A stretch of DNA of 45,586 nucleotides from the NCBI GenBank assembly GCA_020629695.1, contig JAHDCV010000003.1, positions 1-45,586 of the forward strand, read 5' to 3'. The DNA is from Acidimicrobiales bacterium. GTDB taxonomy: Bacteria > Actinomycetota > Acidimicrobiia > Acidimicrobiales > SZUA-35. The notes under the pieces are model-generated. The model ran no database searches. It saw nothing but the letters and a program-made list of their open reading frames with translations, and was not told the DNA's origin. Each line of letters begins with the position of its first letter. Within the stretch, counting starts at the first letter, position 1. The position numbers and the translations under genes are program-made. Below are positions 41,504 through 45,586 of the stretch, one piece after another.

Positions 41504-42687
41504 CAGTTGGCCGACCGCCGGGCGATCGAGACCAGCAGACCGGTGCCGGCGAGCATCACGATCAAGCTGGAGCCACCGGCCGAGACGAACGGGAGCGCTT
41601 CACCCGTCACCGGGGCGCGCCCGAGCGTCATGGCGATGTTGAGAAACGACTGGAACATCACGAGCGCCGTGACACCGGCAGCCACCGAAGCGTGGAACGG
41701 ATCGACGGCCCGCATGGCGGTGACCATGCCGAGATAGCAGAACATCACGAAGGCGAGGACGACACCGAGCGCACCGAGGAAGCCGACCTCCTCGGCGATG
41801 ACGGCGAAGATGAAGTCGGTGTGGGCGAACGGGAGGAACCCCCACTTGGCCCGGCTCGCACCGAGCCCGACCCCGGTGAGACCGCCGGAGGCGATGCCCA
41901 CCTTCGACTGGATCGTCTGCCAACCGGCACCCGTCGGATCCGCTTCGTTGGACAGGAACGAGAGCAGGCGTTGCCGCTGATAGGTGGACGCCCACGCCAT
42001 CGCGAGACCGCCGGAGGCCAGCGCGACGGTCCAGCCGAGCAACGGCAGGAGCCGGACCCCGGCGAGGAACAGCATCGTGAGTGCCGTGGCGGTCAAGAGG
42101 ATGACCGTGCCCATCTTGGGCTGGAGCAACAGCAGCAGACCCAGCGCGGCGAGCACACCCATGACCGGGTTGACCACCGCCGTCGCCCGATGGATCAGAT
42201 GTCGGCGGCGAGCCAGCAGGTCGGCGACGAACAACACGAAAGCGAGCTTGGCGAACTCCCCCGGCTGGACGTTGATCGGACCGAGGCGGAGCCAACGCTG
42301 AGATCCGTTGACCTCGACGCCGACGATGAGCACGGCGATCATCGACACGATCACGACACCGAGACCCGGCAGCACGAGCCGGCGGAAGACGGTCGGGTCC
42401 AGGCGGGACGTGACCACGAAGCCCGCCACCCCGAGCACGAAGAACGTGACCTGTTTCCCGAAGGTGGCGAACGGTGAGGCGTCGAGCTGGTGGAAGTCGC
42501 TGACCGAAGAGGCCGACAGCACCATGACGAGGCCGAACAACGACAGCACGAGCGCCAACAGGGTCAGGATCGCGGCACGCCGCTCGCCCGCATTGACGAC
42601 CGCGACCCGCTGGGCCCGGCCGGCGGCCCGACGGGCCGAGCGGGTTCGACGACGGCTGAGCCGTCCCAGTTGCACCGATGCCGTCAT
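41503..42687 (-). CDS. ftsW: Septal peptidoglycan polymerase FtsW (SEDS family)
   Basis: A SEDS glycan polymerase that works with FtsI at the septum. The 394-residue protein has a basic N-terminal tail, about ten hydrophobic segments and the SEDS motifs: GSQRWLRLGPINVQPGEFAK, LLQPKMGTVI, SSFAHTDFIFAVIAEEVGF-like FAHTDFIFAVIAEEVGFLG, and FVSAGGSSLIVML. The catalytic Asp candidate lies in the FAHTDFIF loop region. One base separates it from the mraY stop; it overlaps murG. Confidence 0.95.
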   Translation of the reverse strand: MTASVQLGRLSRRRTRSARRAAGRAQRVAVVNAGERRAAILTLLALVLSLFGLVMVLSASSVSDFHQLDASPFATFGKQVTFFVLGVAGFVVTSRLDPTVFRRLVLPGLGVVIVSMIAVLIVGVEVNGSQRWLRLGPINVQPGEFAKLAFVLFVADLLARRRHLIHRATAVVNPVMGVLAALGLLLLLQPKMGTVILLTATALTMLFLAGVRLLPLLGWTVALASGGLAMAWASTYQRQRLLSFLSNEADPTGAGWQTIQSKVGIASGGLTGVGLGASRAKWGFLPFAHTDFIFAVIAEEVGFLGALGVVLAFVMFCYLGMVTAMRAVDPFHASVAAGVTALVMFQSFLNIAMTLGRAPVTGEALPFVSAGGSSLIVMLAGTGLLVSIARRSAN

Positions 42688-42688
42688 C

Positions 42689-43792
42689 TCAAGGTGTCTC
42701 CGGGGTCAGGGCATCACCGGATCCGAGTCCGGTCGCGCCGTCGATGAGGTCGGCCTGGTTCACCCAGTCGGCGTAGAACAGGCCGACGGCCACGGCGGTG
42801 AGGGCACCGGCGATCATCCAGAAGCGGATGATCACCTTCGTCTCTTTCCAGCCGGCGAGTTCGAAGTGGTGGTGGATGGGGGCCATGCGGAACAGCCGCT
42901 TGCCGCCCGTCGCCTTGAACCAACCGATCTGGAGCATCACCGACAGCGTCTCGGCGACGTAGATGCCGCCGAGGATCGGCAGGAGCAGGTGGGTGTTGGT
43001 CGTGAGCGCCAGCGCGGCGAGGCCCGTTCCGATCGCCAGCGAGCCCGTGTCTCCCATGAAGATCTCGGCCGGTGCCGAGTTGAACCACAGGAAGCCGATG
43101 CAACCACCGAGCATGGCGACCGCGACCACGGCCAGGTCGAGCGCGTGCGGAACGTCGTAGAGGCCGGCCAGTTCGCCGGTCTCCTGACGGAAGATCCAGA
43201 ACCCGACCAAGCCGTAGGCGGCGAAGGTGAAGGCCCCCGAGCCGGCGGCGAGTCCGTCGAGTCCGTCGGTCAGGTTGACCGCATTCGACGCGCCGACCAC
43301 GAGCAGCACCGCCCACAGGATCCACCCGATCGAGCCGAGGTCGATGCCGAGGGCGCCCGAACGGGTGAAGCTGAGCTCGGTCGAGACCTCCGTGGTGCGT
43401 TCGGTCAGGATGGCGAAGCCGAACGCCACGGTCAGCAGGCCGAACGACTTCATCCGTTTGTTCAGACCGAGGTTCCGTTCACGCAGCACCTTCGTGGCGT
43501 CGTCCGCGAACCCGACGACGGCGGCGGCGCAGATCGCCCCCATGACCAGCAGGCCGGTGTCGGTGAACACACCGCCGGCGAGCAGGTCGGACAGCACGTA
43601 GCCACCTGCCGCACCACCGACGATCGCCAGCCCACCCATCGTCGGGGTGCCGGCCTTCACCTGGTGGCCCTGCGGGCCGTCCTCGCGGATCGGTTGGCCG
43701 ATCCGGTTCCTGGTCAGGATGTCGATCAGGATCCGGGTGCCGAGGGCCGAGATGAGGGTCGCGAGTGCTGCGGCGATCAGGAGGCGGATCAT
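42689..43792 (-). CDS. mraY: Phospho-N-acetylmuramoyl-pentapeptide transferase
   Basis: Makes lipid I from UDP-MurNAc-pentapeptide and undecaprenyl phosphate. The 367-residue membrane protein begins MIRLLIAAALATLISALGTR and has GPQGHQVKAGTPTMGGLAIV, FADDATKVLRERNLGL (the DDxxK motif), NAVNLTDGLDGLAAGSGAF, FMGDTGSLAIG and RMAPIHHHFELAGWKETKV. ATG at 43792 overlaps the murE stop (ATGA). A longer reading frame upstream is only a shadow of murE. murF normally precedes and murD normally follows; neither is here. Confidence 0.97.
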   Translation of the reverse strand: MIRLLIAAALATLISALGTRILIDILTRNRIGQPIREDGPQGHQVKAGTPTMGGLAIVGGAAGGYVLSDLLAGGVFTDTGLLVMGAICAAAVVGFADDATKVLRERNLGLNKRMKSFGLLTVAFGFAILTERTTEVSTELSFTRSGALGIDLGSIGWILWAVLLVVGASNAVNLTDGLDGLAAGSGAFTFAAYGLVGFWIFRQETGELAGLYDVPHALDLAVVAVAMLGGCIGFLWFNSAPAEIFMGDTGSLAIGTGLAALALTTNTHLLLPILGGIYVAETLSVMLQIGWFKATGGKRLFRMAPIHHHFELAGWKETKVIIRFWMIAGALTAVAVGLFYADWVNQADLIDGATGLGSGDALTPETP

Positions 43793-45252
43793 GGTGCGGG
43801 AGTCTCGCCGTCTCGGAGACCGGATGGGTCTCGCCCCGCGAGGACCTCGTAGGCGACCAGGCGATCGTCGAAGTCGAACTGTTCGTCGCCGACGATCTGG
43901 TAGGTCTCGTGCCCCTTCCCGGCGATGAGCACGAGATCGCCGGGTTCGGCCAGTCCGAGCGCGGCCGCGATGGCCTCGGCGCGATCGTTGACGATCGTCG
44001 CCGCGGCGGCGTCGGTCATCCCGGCGGCGATCTCGTCGATGATCCTGCGCCGGTCCTCGGTCCGGGGGTTGTCGTCGGTCAGCACCACCCGATCGGCGAG
44101 TCGTTCGGCGAGGGCTCCCATCTCGGGACGCTTGCCCCGATCCCGGTCGCCACCGCAGCCGAAGACCACGATGAGGCGAGCCCCGGGATCGATCATGTCG
44201 CGCCCCGCGAGCAGGGCGGCCTCGAGCGCCTGGGGTTTGTGGGCGTAGTCGACCACGACCGTGAACGGCTGGCCCCGCTCGACGAGTTCCATCCGGCCCC
44301 GCACGGGTGAGACCCGCCCGATGCCATCGGCCAGATCCGCACTGTCGAGGCCGAGTACGAGCCCGACGGTCGCTGCGGCGAGGGCGTTGACGACGTTGTG
44401 GCGCCCGACGAGATGGAGCGTGACCTCGTGGCCCTGCCACCGGAAGCGGCTGCGGGCGCCGCGGGATTCGAGCTCGCCGACGTCGTCGAGGCCGTACTCG
44501 ACGACCTCCACACCCGCGGATCGGGCCTGGTCGGCGATGCGGCGCCCCGCGGGATCGTCGCGGTTGATGACGGCCGACGGGGCGAATCCATCGGTGAACA
44601 ACCGGGCCTTGGCCGCTTCGTAGGACGCCAGGTCGCCGTGGAAGTCGAGATGGTCTCGGCCGAGGTTCGTGAACACCGTGCAGGCCATGTCCGTGCCGTC
44701 GACCCGGTACTGCTCGAGCGCGTGACTCGAGACCTCGAGCACCGCGGTGTCGTGCCCGACACGGGAGGCGGCGAGCGATGCCTGCAGGTCCGGCGCCTCG
44801 GCCGTGGTCAACGCACCGGTGAGCGTGCCCATCACGCTCACGCGGCGGCCGGCGGCGCCCAGGATGTCCCGAGACAGCTCGGCGACGGAGGTCTTGCCGT
44901 TCGTCCCCGTCACACCGATCACGTCGAGCTGGTCGGCCGGTCGTCCGTAGACGACGGCGGCGATCGGACCGAGACGTCGTCGCACGTCGTCGACGACGAT
45001 CTGCACCGCGTCGACGTCGAGCCGACGTGGGGTGATGACGACCGGGGAGCCGCTGGCCACGGCGGCGGCAGCGAAGTCGGCGCCGTCGACCCGGGTGCCG
45101 GGTACGGCGGCGAAGGCGACACCGGGCCCGGCCCGTCGGGAGTCGAGTGTGCATCCGTCGATCCGGCCGTCGACGACGCCGGAGCGCCGGTCGACGATCT
45201 CGAGCAGGCCATGGCCGGCGGCGGCAGCGAGGTCCGCGACGGCGACGCTCAC
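43789..45252 (-). CDS. murE: UDP-MurNAc-L-Ala-D-Glu--meso-diaminopimelate ligase
   Basis: Adds the third stem-peptide residue. The 487-residue protein has VIGVTGTNGKTSVAELSRDI near 108-127 (ATP site), EVSSHALEQYRVDGTDMACT, TNLGRDHLDFHGD and the specificity motif DNPR within LTDDNPRTEDRRRI, which marks meso-diaminopimelate rather than lysine. AGKGHETYQ closes the active site. GTG at 45252 shares GTGA with the ftsI stop and the gene overlaps mraY. No murF follows, so D-Ala-D-Ala ligation must be encoded elsewhere. Confidence 0.97.
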   Translation of the reverse strand: MSVAVADLAAAAGHGLLEIVDRRSGVVDGRIDGCTLDSRRAGPGVAFAAVPGTRVDGADFAAAAVASGSPVVITPRRLDVDAVQIVVDDVRRRLGPIAAVVYGRPADQLDVIGVTGTNGKTSVAELSRDILGAAGRRVSVMGTLTGALTTAEAPDLQASLAASRVGHDTAVLEVSSHALEQYRVDGTDMACTVFTNLGRDHLDFHGDLASYEAAKARLFTDGFAPSAVINRDDPAGRRIADQARSAGVEVVEYGLDDVGELESRGARSRFRWQGHEVTLHLVGRHNVVNALAAATVGLVLGLDSADLADGIGRVSPVRGRMELVERGQPFTVVVDYAHKPQALEAALLAGRDMIDPGARLIVVFGCGGDRDRGKRPEMGALAERLADRVVLTDDNPRTEDRRRIIDEIAAGMTDAAAATIVNDRAEAIAAALGLAEPGDLVLIAGKGHETYQIVGDEQFDFDDRLVAYEVLAGRDPSGLRDGETPAP

Positions 45253-45586
45253 GGCCCTTCCCCGGCAGCGGCTTCGACGGCGGACGCCCCCGCATCATCG
45301 ACCTCGACGGTCCCCGTTTCGGTGACCGGTGTGGCCGCGGGCGTCCCCCGCACCAGATCGCCGGTCTCGGACCGATCCGACGAACCGGACGGCGGGATGT
45401 TCAGGATGCGCAGTGCGTACTGGGCGATGTCGTGGAACGCCGGCGCCGCGATCTTGCCGGCGGTGTTGGCCGAGGTCGGTTCGTGCACGACCACCACGAT
45501 CGACAGTTCCGGATTCTCGGCCGGCATGAAGCCGGCGAAGCTGACCGTGTAGACCCGGTTCGACTCGTCGCCGTAGCCCAGTTGAC
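45249..45586 (-). CDS. ftsI: Peptidoglycan transpeptidase FtsI (PBP3), C-terminal part
   Basis: Only the last 112 residues are in the window; the 5' part lies beyond the right edge. The visible sequence includes VYTVSFAGFMPAENPELSIV and VVHEPTS, then AAPAFHDIAQYALRILNIPP, which is the end of the penicillin-binding transpeptidase domain of the FtsI/PBP2 group. A tail of about 45 residues rich in Ser/Thr/Ala/Glu follows. The gene position immediately upstream of murE supports FtsI rather than another class B PBP. It overlaps murE by GTGA. Confidence 0.92.
   Translation of the reverse strand, partial: QLGYGDESNRVYTVSFAGFMPAENPELSIVVVVHEPTSANTAGKIAAPAFHDIAQYALRILNIPPSGSSDRSETGDLVRGTPAATPVTETGTVEVDDAGASAVEAAAGEGP

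Noticed and set aside
43793-45298. Arg/Pro-rich extension in frame upstream of mraY
   Set aside because: It is an out-of-frame shadow of murE. MraY proteins begin at the hydrophobic MIRLLIAA segment, with an ATGA overlap at murE.

Overview
The window is high-GC actinobacterial chromosome. A bacterial proteasome activator (Bpa), DivIVA, SepF and a MurE with the meso-diaminopimelate motif DNPR point to Actinobacteria. The gene order and the many GTG starts, 4-bp stop/start overlaps and apparently leaderless promoters would fit an Acidimicrobiia-like (Ilumatobacter-type) organism; that class placement is inference. I see no rRNA, tRNA, CRISPR array, insertion sequence or prophage.

Bases 1-17975 hold a surface-polysaccharide locus. 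On the left, rfbF (CDP-glucose pathway) and a threonine-rich membrane-anchored protein run leftward. A rightward block follows: a WecG/TagA-type glycosyltransferase, a Wzz/Wzc-like chain-length protein with a degenerate P-loop, a Gfo/Idh/MocA oxidoreductase, an SDR epimerase, a GT4 glycosyltransferase and an acyltransferase. Facing it is a leftward operon of GT2, hexapeptide acetyltransferase, GT2, Wzy-like polymerase, Wzx-like flippase and a membrane-anchored GH74-like beta-propeller. Almost every junction is a 4-bp overlap, and the operon ends in a strong hairpin. A second threonine-rich stalk protein lies between the two blocks. Together they look like a Wzx/Wzy-dependent exopolysaccharide assembly line; no initiating phosphoglycosyltransferase is visible.

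Bases 18131-28320 are mixed housekeeping genes: dnaE, a secreted CAP-DUF4214 protein, a GT2, a GNAT-like hypothetical protein, bpa, and a phosphodiesterase-family gene divergent from an Rrf2 regulator. The 39-bp gap between that last pair is a near-perfect palindrome carrying both -10 boxes. A nitroreductase follows Rrf2, and an RluA-family pseudouridine synthase converges on it.

Bases 27331-45586 are the division and cell-wall region. Leftward, in transcription order, come ftsI (partial), murE, mraY, ftsW, murG, murC, murB, ftsQ, ftsZ, yggS, sepF, yggT and divIVA. After an inverted ileS come a DksA-like gene, lspA and the RluA-family gene. murF, murD and pgeF are absent from positions where related clusters often carry them, and murB sits between murC and ftsQ. 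The set covers UDP-MurNAc synthesis and extension, lipid I/II synthesis, septal peptidoglycan synthesis, Z-ring formation and its membrane tethering, and polar growth.
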